DNA of 51,490 nt from an uncultured Clostridia bacterium (GCA_944380855.1 CALWIW010000012.1:1-51490); one strand, 5' to 3'. Counted from the first letter of the stretch, positions 16,845 through 26,134 are shown. Notes: generated by a model not told the origin, from the letters alone. Translations and numbers: made by a program.

Positions 16845-19800
16845 ATGAAAAAACGATTAACAGCGGTATTACTCAGTATACTGATGGTAATTTCTCTAAT
16901 GCCTGCTGCAGCATTTGCAGATGAAGCCGAGAACATCGAAAATGAAATCACCATGGAAGTAACCGAGTCAATAGGCGAAGTACAGGAAGTGGCGACAATG
17001 TCAGCTCCTGCTGCTGATTCGGCAGAGGTTTTGGCAGATTGGAATTCGTCGTATCTTAACGAATTGGAAACAAAAATTTATAACTCCATTGCATCTCAGA
17101 TGGAGGAAAAGGCTGTTACCGGCGGAGAGATGATATTTTATTATGCTTTTGACGGAATGAGCTTTGACAACGGCGGAGAAACAGATACCGATAAACTCTT
17201 AGAGCTTGCCGATGATTACTACAGAGAAAGAATAGATATAATAAAAATCTATTCATGCTTAATACTTGAATATCCATATGAAATGTTCTGGTTTGATAAA
17301 ATGGCTCAAGGCTACGGTTCAATGGGATTCAGTGTTTCTACCTCAGGAAATACAACAACCATACTCAACACTACATTCTATATGCCGGTTTACGGTGATT
17401 ATCAGGATAAAAATGCTGAAAAGCCGAAAAATACCTTAAGCAGCAGTGCAGCGTCAAAGGCAGCTCAGGCAGCCGCCTATGCACACGAAATCGTAAATGC
17501 CAATGCAGGCAAAAGCGATATGGAAAAGCTGCAGGCATATAAAGATGCTATCTGTGACCTTGCATCTTATGATTTGGAAGCTAATGAGATTGTCGGAAAT
17601 CCGGATCATCCGTTATATGATACTTTCTATGGAGATCCTTTCCAGATAACCAGCGTGTTTGACCGTGATCCGAATACCAAATCATTGTGTGAGGGTTATA
17701 CAAGAGCTTTCAAGTATCTGTGTGATTTATCCGATTTTGACAGTACGGAATGTTACTATTTGATTGGATCAGTGAAAGGGATAGGTACAAGTGACTTTAT
17801 TCCGGGAGGTGAACAGAATTGGAAGTCTTACACATGGAATATCGTTAAGACTGAGGGAAAAAGTTACCTCGTAGACGTAACAAACTGCGACACTGGAACT
17901 TTTGGAGAACCAGATTATGTGTTTATGAAAGAACCGACAAGAGGCAATTTAAATGACGGATATTGGTTCAACGGTGCCAAAGGTTCGGAAATACATTACA
18001 TCTATGCTGAAACATTTGTACCGAACGGAATGCTTGATACCACTATACTTGACCTTAACGGAAGATATATGACAGGTTCAATCAGCCTCAGCGGTACACC
18101 TAAAATAGGAGAAACACTGACAGTGGAAACAAATGGCGTACCAACATTCAGCACAATTCAGTGGTACAGAGATGATACTCCTATTCCCGGAGCAAACGGA
18201 AACACCTATACTCTCAGTTCAGGCGAGGACGTAGGTAAAATAATCAAAGTTGTTGTATCAGCAAGCGGCTGTGAGGGAACATTGACCGCCCAGACTTCTG
18301 AGATGGTAACGAAGGCAAGCCCAGAGCCTGTAAACGATATAAACATACTGTCAATAACCGAAACAAGCATTACAGTTGAAACTCATCCGGGAGAGGTATA
18401 TGCTTGTATTGATGCATCCACAGGGGATATTCAGCTTCCGACCGATGAAAAGTGGGGCACTTCCGGAGATTTCACAGGACTGTCAGCCGGAAGAGTCTAT
18501 GTAATATTTGCAAGAAGAAATGAAACTGATACTCATTATGGAACACCTACAATCGGTTATAAATATGAGATAGTAACAACAAGTGCCAAAATTATTATGC
18601 GTGTTGAGGTTACTGTTGACCAGCCTGTGAAATATCAGGAGCTTCCTACTACAGCTACAGTAAATACAGCCAACATGACAGCTACATTGGCATGGTACGA
18701 GGGTCAGGAGGCAACAGGCGAGCCTGTTACAGGAAAAGCAAAGCCTAACCAGTACTATACTGCTAAGGTGACCCTTCAGGCGGGTGACGGTTATGAATTC
18801 GGCAAAGGCTGTTATGTAAAGGTAAATGATGCTACCGCTGAATTCCCACACGAGGGTCTGAGTATTATGTCGATGAATATAATATTTCAAAGTCCTACAG
18901 CTCCGGTAGAGCTTACAAATATTGAAGTAACAAAACAGCCTGACAAGACAGACTATATTGACGGGGAAAAGTTTGACCCAACAGGAATGACAGTAACCGT
19001 ATACTATGACGACGGCACAAACAAGCCTGTTGATTTAAGCGAATGTACATTTACACCTGAAACACTTATTGGCGGTGTAAACGAAGTAACAGTAAGCTAC
19101 AACGGAAAAACAGCTTCTGTTCCTGTAACAGTTACAGTTCCTGTAGAGCTTACAGGCATTGAGATAACAAAACAGCCGAATAAAACCGAGTATAAGGAAA
19201 ACGAAAGCTTTGACCCGACAGGAATGGAGATAAAAGCAAAGTACAGCGACGGTTCAAGTGATATTGTACCTCTTGATGAATGTACATTCTCTCCTGAAAA
19301 ACTTACAGAGGAAGTTACATCTGTAACGGTTACCTATAAGGGAAAGACGGCTTCTGTAAATATAACGGTTATAGGTGCAGAGCTTACAGGTATAGAGGTA
19401 ACAAAACAGCCGGATAAGTCAGAATACTTTGATGGTGACAGCTTCGATCCAACAGGAATGGAGATAACAGCATCCTATGACAACGGTTCAACAAAACCTG
19501 TTTCAATAGAAAACTGCACTTTCTCACCTGAAACACTTACAGAGGGAGTGACCTCAGTGACTGTAACCTATAACGGAAAGACAGCGTCTGTTCCGGTAAC
19601 AGTTAAAGCTGTGGAGCTTACAGGTATCGAGGTAACAAAACAGCCCGATAAAACAGAATACTTTGACGGGGACAGCTTCGACCCCACAGGTATGGAGGTA
19701 ACAGCTGTTTATAACAACGGTTCAAGAGAAATTGTTTCAACAGAGGAATGTACATTCTCTCCGGAGAAACTTACAGCAGGATTAACATCAGTAACAGTAA

Positions 19801-21878
19801 CCTATAAGGAAAAAACAGCTTCTGTTTCTGTAACAGTTTTGGATATAGAGCTTGCAGGTATAGAAGTAACAAAACAGCCTGACAAGACCGTTTATGAGGC
19901 GGGCGACAAATTTGACCCAACAGGAATGGAGATTACAGCTTCCTACAATAACGGTTCAAAAGCACCTGTTTCAATAGATGAATGTACTTTCTCACCTGAA
20001 ACAATTACAGAGGGGTTAACTTCAGTAACAGTAACATACAACGGAAAAACAGCTTCTATTTCCGTGACTGTTAAAATTCCTGAGCTGTCAAGTATTGAAA
20101 TTACAAAACAGCCAGACAAGGTTGTCTATAATCCGGGAGAAAAATTTGACCCAACAGGCATAGAGATAGAAGCAATATATGCCAACGGTACAAAAGAACC
20201 TGTACAGGCAAGTGATTGTGTATTCACTCCTGATGTGCTTTCAGAGGGAGATACAGAGGTAACAGTAAGCTACGGCGGAAAAACAGCTTTAGTTTATGTA
20301 ACTGTTAATTCGGATAACAGTGTTCCTAAGTCTGTTTGCGTGGGTAATACAGAGGTTATTTCAGGCGGTTACTGGACTTCTGTTGATGGCATAACATGGA
20401 CAAAATATGACGGTATTCCGGAAGATAACTATGTGTATTATAATCCTGATTATAATACTCTAACACTTCATAGTGCGACAATTCATGGAGAAAGATATGG
20501 AATTTATGCTTGTGGATTTCCACATGAATCTGTAGCTATGACAATTATACTGGAGGGGGAAAATATTATTTCCAACTCAGGAGGAATTAGTATTACTACA
20601 GATGCATATAAAGGAACATTAGGTAAAGATGCAGCTTTGACCATAAGTGGTCCAGGTAGTCTTAAGGTGGATAGCTGGCAGCATGGTATTACTATAAGTG
20701 GTGATTCCGGAAAAGCGACGCTTAATATTAACAATGCTTCTGTTGAAGCAAATGGAAAAGACTTTTTGGGAAGAGGAATCAGCCTTTATGCAGGTGTGTA
20801 TGCTGAATTTAGTGAACTTATCATCAATATTAATGAAAGCAGCGTAACAGCAAGAAGTGATTTTGGGAATTATAGAAGCGGAATCTATTATAATGGTACT
20901 TCATCATCTGATAATATCGCTAAACTGAATATTAGCAACAATTCAGCGGTAACCATAATTGGAGGTATTAAGACAATTAAAACAGCTCCGCCAATTCCTG
21001 AAGTAGATGATAACAGTGTTTTAAATTGTATCGTATTTAACGGCAACGACAGAATTGTTTATGGCAACGTGGAATTGCAGGAAAACCTTGAAATCGGCGA
21101 AGATGAGAGCCTTACCGTTGGCGATGGCAGCAGTCTCACAGTTCCTGATGATACAACTTTAACTAATAAAGGAAATATAATCAATGACGGCGAGATTATC
21201 AACAATGGTGGAATAACCAACGACGGCGAGATTGCCAACAAGGGTGGAATAACCAACGACGGCGAGATTGCCAACAATGGTGGAATAACCAATGACGGCG
21301 AGATTACCAACAGCGGAGGTATAACCAACAGCGGAGAGATTGTCAACAATGGGGACATGACCAACGATGGTGACATAAAGATGATGAACGGAGGCAAACT
21401 TGACGGTGAAATCACCGGAACAGGTGCAGTGAAATATGCACCGATTATCACTACAGAAAGCCTTAAAAGCGGCAATGTTGGCGTAGTCTATAAACAGCAG
21501 ATTAACGCAACCGGCGATCCCGCCATTACATGGAGCATTACCGAAGGTTCATTGCCTGAGGGACTAAGTCTTGATGAAAACACAGGAATAATTTCAGGAA
21601 AGCCTGCCGCAGGCGGAACATATACCTTCACTGTAACCGCTTCCAACAGTATTGACAGCTACAGCAAAGAATTTTCCATAGAGATTACAGAGTATGAGCT
21701 TGGCGATGCAAATATGGACGGTAAGCTGAATATACTTGACGCTACTGCTATACAGCTATACTTAGCAAAAATAGAAGGAGTAAGTTTTAACGAGTCTGTT
21801 GCAGATTACAACAATGACGGTGAAATAACAGTTTTAGACGCTACAGCAATTCAAAGAAAACTGGCAGGATTAGACTGA
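16845..21878 (+). CDS. Large secreted dockerin protein with transglutaminase-like and Ig-like domains
   Basis: A 1677-residue exported protein; signal peptide 1-25 ending AAAFA. Residues ~90-390 form a transglutaminase-like papain-fold domain: Cys282 in SLCEGYTRAFKYL and Asp344 in YLVDVTNCD, but Thr330 stands where the catalytic His of the usual HxWN motif is expected (SYTWNIV). Residues ~405-490 resemble a surface Ig-like module. Six Big_3 Ig-like repeats of 78-79 residues begin near 689, 768, 846, 924, 1002 and 1080, each opening EL-x-x-IE-[VI]-TKQP. Residues ~1157-1420 look like a beta-helix-type region. Residues ~1440-1520 contain 12-residue NDGEI-type repeats. A putative-Ig (He_PIG-like) domain at ~1530-1610 and a type I dockerin at ~1617-1677 follow. 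It probably works as a cell-surface or complex-bound binding or processing protein; the substrate is unknown. Confidence 0.88.
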   Translation: MKKRLTAVLLSILMVISLMPAAAFADEAENIENEITMEVTESIGEVQEVATMSAPAADSAEVLADWNSSYLNELETKIYNSIASQMEEKAVTGGEMIFYYAFDGMSFDNGGETDTDKLLELADDYYRERIDIIKIYSCLILEYPYEMFWFDKMAQGYGSMGFSVSTSGNTTTILNTTFYMPVYGDYQDKNAEKPKNTLSSSAASKAAQAAAYAHEIVNANAGKSDMEKLQAYKDAICDLASYDLEANEIVGNPDHPLYDTFYGDPFQITSVFDRDPNTKSLCEGYTRAFKYLCDLSDFDSTECYYLIGSVKGIGTSDFIPGGEQNWKSYTWNIVKTEGKSYLVDVTNCDTGTFGEPDYVFMKEPTRGNLNDGYWFNGAKGSEIHYIYAETFVPNGMLDTTILDLNGRYMTGSISLSGTPKIGETLTVETNGVPTFSTIQWYRDDTPIPGANGNTYTLSSGEDVGKIIKVVVSASGCEGTLTAQTSEMVTKASPEPVNDINILSITETSITVETHPGEVYACIDASTGDIQLPTDEKWGTSGDFTGLSAGRVYVIFARRNETDTHYGTPTIGYKYEIVTTSAKIIMRVEVTVDQPVKYQELPTTATVNTANMTATLAWYEGQEATGEPVTGKAKPNQYYTAKVTLQAGDGYEFGKGCYVKVNDATAEFPHEGLSIMSMNIIFQSPTAPVELTNIEVTKQPDKTDYIDGEKFDPTGMTVTVYYDDGTNKPVDLSECTFTPETLIGGVNEVTVSYNGKTASVPVTVTVPVELTGIEITKQPNKTEYKENESFDPTGMEIKAKYSDGSSDIVPLDECTFSPEKLTEEVTSVTVTYKGKTASVNITVIGAELTGIEVTKQPDKSEYFDGDSFDPTGMEITASYDNGSTKPVSIENCTFSPETLTEGVTSVTVTYNGKTASVPVTVKAVELTGIEVTKQPDKTEYFDGDSFDPTGMEVTAVYNNGSREIVSTEECTFSPEKLTAGLTSVTVTYKEKTASVSVTVLDIELAGIEVTKQPDKTVYEAGDKFDPTGMEITASYNNGSKAPVSIDECTFSPETITEGLTSVTVTYNGKTASISVTVKIPELSSIEITKQPDKVVYNPGEKFDPTGIEIEAIYANGTKEPVQASDCVFTPDVLSEGDTEVTVSYGGKTALVYVTVNSDNSVPKSVCVGNTEVISGGYWTSVDGITWTKYDGIPEDNYVYYNPDYNTLTLHSATIHGERYGIYACGFPHESVAMTIILEGENIISNSGGISITTDAYKGTLGKDAALTISGPGSLKVDSWQHGITISGDSGKATLNINNASVEANGKDFLGRGISLYAGVYAEFSELIININESSVTARSDFGNYRSGIYYNGTSSSDNIAKLNISNNSAVTIIGGIKTIKTAPPIPEVDDNSVLNCIVFNGNDRIVYGNVELQENLEIGEDESLTVGDGSSLTVPDDTTLTNKGNIINDGEIINNGGITNDGEIANKGGITNDGEIANNGGITNDGEITNSGGITNSGEIVNNGDMTNDGDIKMMNGGKLDGEITGTGAVKYAPIITTESLKSGNVGVVYKQQINATGDPAITWSITEGSLPEGLSLDENTGIISGKPAAGGTYTFTVTASNSIDSYSKEFSIEITEYELGDANMDGKLNILDATAIQLYLAKIEGVSFNESVADYNNDGEITVLDATAIQRKLAGLD

Positions 21879-21897
21879 GTTATTATCCTTTAAAGCT

Positions 21898-21932
21898 AAA
21901 CCCCCACGGAAAATAAAACTCCGTGGGGGTTT
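21898..21932 (+). terminator. Terminator after the large surface protein
   Basis: A 13-bp stem AAACCCCCACGGA (21898-21910) with TCCGTGGGGGTTT (21920-21932). GC-rich core, T's at the 3' side. Confidence 0.9.
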
Positions 21933-21991
21933 GTGCAGCAAGGAAATAAAGGTATAATCTACCTATAAACCAGCTTTACATTTTTATACGG

Positions 21992-22020
21992 TTGACAGGT
22001 AATTTTATGTATGATAATAT
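21992..22020 (+). promoter_or_regulatory. Strong promoter of the PLD-ATPase gene
   Basis: Perfect -35 TTGACA (21992-21997) and -10 TAATAT (22015-22020) with 17-base spacing. Transcription would begin near 22027, which excludes start codons further upstream. Confidence 0.8.
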
Positions 22021-22066
22021 AATTCGGCGTATATTTTTTACTAAAACAGGTGAACAGGGGAATATT

Positions 22067-24064
22067 ATGGAAACTTTGAACCTTTTTGATATATCGGAAC
22101 AAAACAGCGAAAAAGGAGCTTCCGCAAATGAAAACAAGCTTGATGTGGTAAAAATGAGTTTTGCAGGTTCAGATACATTATCGTGGCAGGAGCTTTTTTC
22201 CGGTTTTGACAAACTTTCGGCAATTACCTATTCTTCCGGAATAGGCTTTGTGTATAAGCTTTTGGAGCTGTTTGAGGAAGCGGAAATAATATTCGGCTGT
22301 GACGAAGTTATGTCTTATTCCCTCCAGGAAATAATGGCTTATCAGTGCAAGGTGCTTGAACGTATGAGGGACACTGCGGAGAAGCGAAAAATTGATCTTG
22401 TTCAGAGAATAGACAAGGGGAATCTTCGCTTTTATGTGGCTCACAGCGTTTTATCCCACGAAAAAATTTATCTGCTTTCGGCAAAGGACGGAAGAAAGCG
22501 TGTGATTATGGGTTCAGCCAATATGTCCTCGTCGGCTTTTGAGGGATATCAAAGAGAGAATATCTGTTATTTAGACGGAGAAGAGGCATACCAATGGTAT
22601 CTTAACTGTTATAATGATTTAAAGGAAAACAGTACCGATGAAATTTCAAAAAAAGCGTTTTTATACGGTGACAGCGGAGAAAACCTGGAGTATATTCCCA
22701 TTGCCGAAACCACAAAAACCAAAAAAGCTCTTATACTACGTGAAGCGGACGGAGCAAAAGAGGAGATAAGATTTGCTTTAGACGTAAAAAATCTTGCAGG
22801 AAAATTTGCCCCATCAGTGCCGAAGCCTGATAAAAAAGGAAAGCTTCTCCTTTCTCCGGAAAAAATAAAGACAATACGACGTAATGTGGCAGCAAACTAC
22901 ACCAAGGAAAAAGAACTGCAAAGCGAATACCCACGTCTGGAGGTGTTCCCTGACGAGGGTATTGCAAGGCTTAATGACACAAATCTCGACTTGAATCCCA
23001 AAGAGGAAGATATTAAAAAGGACGCCGAGTTGTTTATAAAATACATGGAGGGATATGAAAAATTCCACGGCGACGTTAAAGGTATGCAGAGAAGATATTA
23101 TGAATTTGCAAACTGGTTTTTCTGTTCGCCCTTTATGGCTTGTATGAGAGATATGGCGGTTAGATACAATCAAAACCTTCTGCCTTATCCTGTTTTCGGA
23201 TTGGTTTACGGTCAGAGTAAGGCGGGAAAAACAAGCTTTCTCGAAACCTTGCTTAAAATGATGATAGGTCAAAAGACAAAAATATCCGCACCGGATTTTA
23301 CACGCTCATCAATGGAGGGACTGAAAAGAACTGTTAAAGGTGCTCCGATTATTGTAGACGACCTTACAAATTCACGTTTTAATCAGCACGCCATAGAAAC
23401 CATAAAAAATGATGATTTCGGAGTATCAGAGGGGCTTTTGAATTATCCTGCGGTTGTTATAAGTGCAAACGAAGATGTAAAAGCCGTAATGCCCGAGGTT
23501 ATAAGACGTACAGTTATTTGCAGGGTTCAGGCAGGATTGACCAACACGGAAGTAATGAGAAGCAGTGTTGTAAGAACAGTGCAAAGGGAAATAGGCACAG
23601 CATTCTACAGGGAATATTTAAGACTCATGATGGAAATAGTTTCCTCGTCTCTTGAAAAAATAAAGGAGGACAGCTGTGAAGTTGTCCCCGATATTTTGGC
23701 GGAATCATCAAAGATTCTTATGGAAATGTTTTCTCAGTATACTTCCCAAGAACTTCCGAAATATATCCGTACACTAACCCTTGAGGATTATTTCAGCGAA
23801 AAAGTAACAGGAAGCTATGCTATAAAGACCATACGAAATGCGTGGAACACCAGCAGAGCGTCCTTTGAAATTTCCGCAAGGTCAAAGGAGCTGCGTTACA
23901 ATACGGGAGCTACATGGGAAGCCGACCGAATTTTAAAAGAACTTCCCGAAACCTTGGAAGCACACAAGTCAAGGGAATGGATAATCATGGATTTGGAAGA
24001 AGCTAAGGAGTTTTTCGGTATACAGTTTAAAAAAACATGGCTTGACAAGCTTCAAAAGAAGTGA
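22067..24064 (+). CDS. PLD-type nuclease domain fused to a P-loop (SF3/AAA+-like) ATPase
   Basis: A 665-residue cytoplasmic protein, no signal or membrane segment. Residues ~40-190 look like a phospholipase D-superfamily nuclease: His131-x-Lys133 in SHEKIYLL, then GSANMSSSA (149-157) and RENICYL. There is a single HxK...GSxN set, as in dimeric PLD nucleases such as BfiI. Residues ~345-500 hold a P-loop ATPase: Walker A GQSKAGKTS (382-390), Walker B IIVDD (428-432), sensor-1-like VVISANED (463-470) and an Arg-finger-like VIRRT (478-482), a pattern close to superfamily 3 helicases and virus/phage D5-type ATPases. Residues 500-665 are unassigned. The ATG follows AGGGG by 6 bases. It has its own strong promoter and terminator. 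A restriction-like or defence function is inferred. Confidence 0.8.
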   Translation: METLNLFDISEQNSEKGASANENKLDVVKMSFAGSDTLSWQELFSGFDKLSAITYSSGIGFVYKLLELFEEAEIIFGCDEVMSYSLQEIMAYQCKVLERMRDTAEKRKIDLVQRIDKGNLRFYVAHSVLSHEKIYLLSAKDGRKRVIMGSANMSSSAFEGYQRENICYLDGEEAYQWYLNCYNDLKENSTDEISKKAFLYGDSGENLEYIPIAETTKTKKALILREADGAKEEIRFALDVKNLAGKFAPSVPKPDKKGKLLLSPEKIKTIRRNVAANYTKEKELQSEYPRLEVFPDEGIARLNDTNLDLNPKEEDIKKDAELFIKYMEGYEKFHGDVKGMQRRYYEFANWFFCSPFMACMRDMAVRYNQNLLPYPVFGLVYGQSKAGKTSFLETLLKMMIGQKTKISAPDFTRSSMEGLKRTVKGAPIIVDDLTNSRFNQHAIETIKNDDFGVSEGLLNYPAVVISANEDVKAVMPEVIRRTVICRVQAGLTNTEVMRSSVVRTVQREIGTAFYREYLRLMMEIVSSSLEKIKEDSCEVVPDILAESSKILMEMFSQYTSQELPKYIRTLTLEDYFSEKVTGSYAIKTIRNAWNTSRASFEISARSKELRYNTGATWEADRILKELPETLEAHKSREWIIMDLEEAKEFFGIQFKKTWLDKLQKK

Positions 24065-24083
24065 TTTTTATATTTGTATTTAC

Positions 24084-24138
24084 GGAAACAAAGAAGTGTC
24101 CTAAAAAACGGACGTTATTTCTTTGTTTCCTTTTCTTT
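24084..24138 (+). terminator. Terminator after the PLD-ATPase gene
   Basis: GGAAACAAAGAA (24084-24095) pairs with TTCTTTGTTTCC (24119-24130), enclosing a second small stem GTCC/GGAC, then TTTTCTTTT. It overlaps the last codons of the convergent oxidoreductase gene. Confidence 0.7.
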
Positions 24139-24928
24139 TGCCTGCTGTACTACTTTTTGGTAAGGCCCGATTATATAGTCGGTCATTTTTCCTTTCATTT
24201 TTTTCTGAACAGACGGCATGGATATCAAGGCTCCCACAAGCTTCATCTGCAAAATCTTTCCTTTTTGTTTTTGAGGAAAATCATAGATACCGTTTTTCTT
24301 GTAGAACTTGTGGTCTGCTTTCATCATTCCCCTCATAAGGTAAATTAAATCACGGAAAATTTTCATACCGCCGACCCCGTAAAAATTTGTAGGACGGCTG
24401 AGTTTTTTCTCAATGGCAAAAGACAATCCCTTTGCAAGGGAGTTTATGGCAGAGGCTGTGTCTTCTTCATCGGTGGCTACTCCGCAAAGATAGTTTCCGC
24501 CTACCTCGCTTCGTCCCTCCACAATCATACGCAGGTTTGCTTCATAGCGATAGTCTCCGCTTATCAAATAGGCGATAGGAGTGCCGTGGGTAACGGTGCG
24601 GTGGCCGTTGCAGAACTGTCTGTCATCGTAACATTTAAAGCTTGAGTGTGTGTAGTGGTCGGAAATGGTAAAGGCGTAAACCATAGCGTCAGCGGTTTGA
24701 ATTTTTGTACGCAGAAAATCGTCAAAACCGTCTTTATAGACGCACTTTCCAGTTACAGCACAGCCGAAACAGCCCAAACAGCCTCCGTCAAAGGGAAAAT
24801 CCCTGAGATTAACAACCCGGCTTTCATAGGGCAAAGCGGCACGAAAATCCTTTATCATTCCTTTTAAATTTTCCTCATCCTCTCCGCAGTTTGTAACAAT
24901 TACCACGTCCTTGTCTTTTGTTTTTTTT
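24115..24928 (-). pseudogene. Flavodoxin-like oxidoreductase, C-terminal half (after frameshift)
   Basis: The second half of what appears to be one NAD(P)H-dependent oxidoreductase of about 450 residues. From the A-run onward this frame reads KDVVIVTNCGEDEENLK, a new flavodoxin-like beta strand and loop. A Cys-rich patch GGCLGCFGCAVTGKC follows, then SDHYTHSSFKCYDDRQFC. The frame remains open upstream to an ATG at 25050, but that stretch is antiparallel in sense with the other half and has no family-like content or ribosome binding site. It is joined to the N-terminal half by a +1 shift at the A8 run 24921-24928. It would be poorly translated unless the shift is an error, a programmed event, or slippage. 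Confidence 0.65.
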
Positions 24929-25477
24929 GCTTTCAGGCAGGGAAGGACGGTAAATGCTTTTTTCCTTTTTCTCGGGAACAGAGGGAGGAGTAACAAAAAT
25001 ATTGTTTTCACAGCTGAATATAAGCTGTTCAAAAAACATCTTTGCTTCATTTTGACCCTTTTCCGTAAGCAGGTCGTCCATATCTGCGGACAGTCCTCTG
25101 ATAACCTTTAAGCCTAAGTCGAAGCAGTTTTCCTCAATGTATTTGTGGGCTGTTACATCGTAAAAATGCTTTGAGGTGGTAATTTGTGTGGCAAATTTTC
25201 CCGAAATATCCACACCGTCACTTTTTATAAGCTCAATAAGTCTGTGAAGCTGATAAGGTGCAATAAATGTGTAAACAGGATATGAAAACATGATTATATC
25301 CGCATTTATCAAAGCTTCTCTTACTGGCTGAATATCTTTTTCATAAACTTTTATTTTCTGTCCCACATTCAGGACAGTGAATTTGTGTTCGGTAAAAAGT
25401 GCTTCAAGATATAAAGCGGTTTGCAGCGTTGTGCTGTTTTTGCCCTTGGGACTGGCGTTAAGTACTAAAATATTCAT
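24875..25477 (-). pseudogene. Flavodoxin-like oxidoreductase, N-terminal half (frameshifted)
   Basis: 200 codons from ATG 25477, which has GGAGG 7 bases upstream; the ORF could be extended to 25516 but without a site. The N-terminus MNILVLNASPKGKNSTTLQ is the FMN phosphate loop of NAD(P)H-dependent FMN reductases, and IIMFSYPVYTFIAPYQLH is the conserved second flavin segment. After LPESKK the frame runs into a tail of about 15 residues unlike the family and stops at 24875. Removing one A from the A8 run restores fusion to the C-terminal half, giving about 453 residues. The start codon overlaps the padR stop by 4 bases, so PadR probably controls this enzyme, perhaps in response to a quinone, phenolic or oxidant. 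Confidence 0.7.
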
Positions 25478-26025
25478 TTGTTTTCCTCCAATTTTCTTAA
25501 AAGTTCGGTGTACCATTTTTCCTCAAATTCAGCGGCGGCAATACCGTATTCCAAGGTGCAGCCCTGAAAGAATAATACGTCAGATAAATTGCTGTCTTCA
25601 GCATTACAGCTGTTTTTTGCAGTATCAAAGTTTTGGGAGAGTACACGGAGAACCTCTTTTGTTTCTTTGATTTGTGTTATATAGTTCTCTATTGCGGAAA
25701 TTCTTTTCTCTTTTTCGGCAAGCCCCAAAAAGAACAATCGTGACAATTCCATATTTTTGACCTTTTGAGCCTGCATCGGCTGTGAAACCCAGCTTGAAAA
25801 AAGCTTTTGTCCTTCTTCTGTTATTAAAAATATTTTTTTCTTTCTGTTTCCGTCAGCTTCGTCTTTAAAAGTGATTTTATTTTCTTTAAGCAGTTTTTTA
25901 ATTGCCGTCTGAATACTTCCCGCACTGGACGAGCATATAAGGGAAAGATTATTTTTTACAAACTTTTGTAAGTCGTAGCCTGTCATAGGGGAAAGCATAA
26001 GCAATCCTAAAATTAAATATTCCAT
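25474..26025 (-). CDS. PadR-family transcriptional regulator
   Basis: A 183-residue repressor. Residues 1-75 form the winged helix of the PadR family: YLILGLLMLSPMTGYDLQKF, recognition helix around SAGSIQTAIKKLLKE, wing ADGNRKKKIFLITEEG. Residues 90-165 form the C-terminal helices that dimerise and bind ligands (PadR C-terminal type, EKEKRISAIENYITQIKE). GGAGG lies 5 bases before the ATG. It is the first gene of a two-gene unit with the flavodoxin-like oxidoreductase. A palindrome right behind the -10 (26038-26058) is the likely self-operator. Confidence 0.92.
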   Translation of the reverse strand: MEYLILGLLMLSPMTGYDLQKFVKNNLSLICSSSAGSIQTAIKKLLKENKITFKDEADGNRKKKIFLITEEGQKLFSSWVSQPMQAQKVKNMELSRLFFLGLAEKEKRISAIENYITQIKETKEVLRVLSQNFDTAKNSCNAEDSNLSDVLFFQGCTLEYGIAAAEFEEKWYTELLRKLEENK

Positions 26026-26037
26026 TAAATCCTCCTG

Positions 26038-26084
26038 TATATCTCTTTTAGAGATATATTATCACAAAAATATAATGGGGTCAA
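26038..26084 (-). promoter_or_regulatory. padR promoter with palindromic operator
   Basis: On the minus strand, -35 TTGACC (26079-26084) and -10 TAATAT (26056-26061) are 17 bases apart. The 21-base palindrome TATATCTCT-ttt-AGAGATATA (26038-26058, plus-strand reading) overlaps the end of the -10 and the start site. Binding there would block RNA polymerase, consistent with PadR autorepression. Confidence 0.65.
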
Positions 26085-26088
26085 CAAA

Positions 26089-26121
26089 AAACCTGCATAA
26101 AGAATATCTTTACGCAGGTTT
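26089..26121. terminator. Terminator after the DUF885 lipoprotein gene
   Basis: AAACCTGCATAAAG (26089-26102) pairs with CTTTACGCAGGTTT (26108-26121) with one mismatch; T-runs lie on both sides, so it may work in both directions. Confidence 0.75.
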
Positions 26122-26134
26122 TAAATAACTTAAA

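Noticed and set aside
21059-21475. Minus-strand frame inside the large surface protein gene
   Set aside because: Its periodic PLLVISPS-type sequence is only the reverse reading of the 36-base repeats.
21992-22066. Upstream extension of the PLD-ATPase start to the TTG at 21992
   Set aside because: That TTG is the first part of the TTGACA -35 element, and the start site would be downstream near 22027. ATG 22067 with AGGGG is better.
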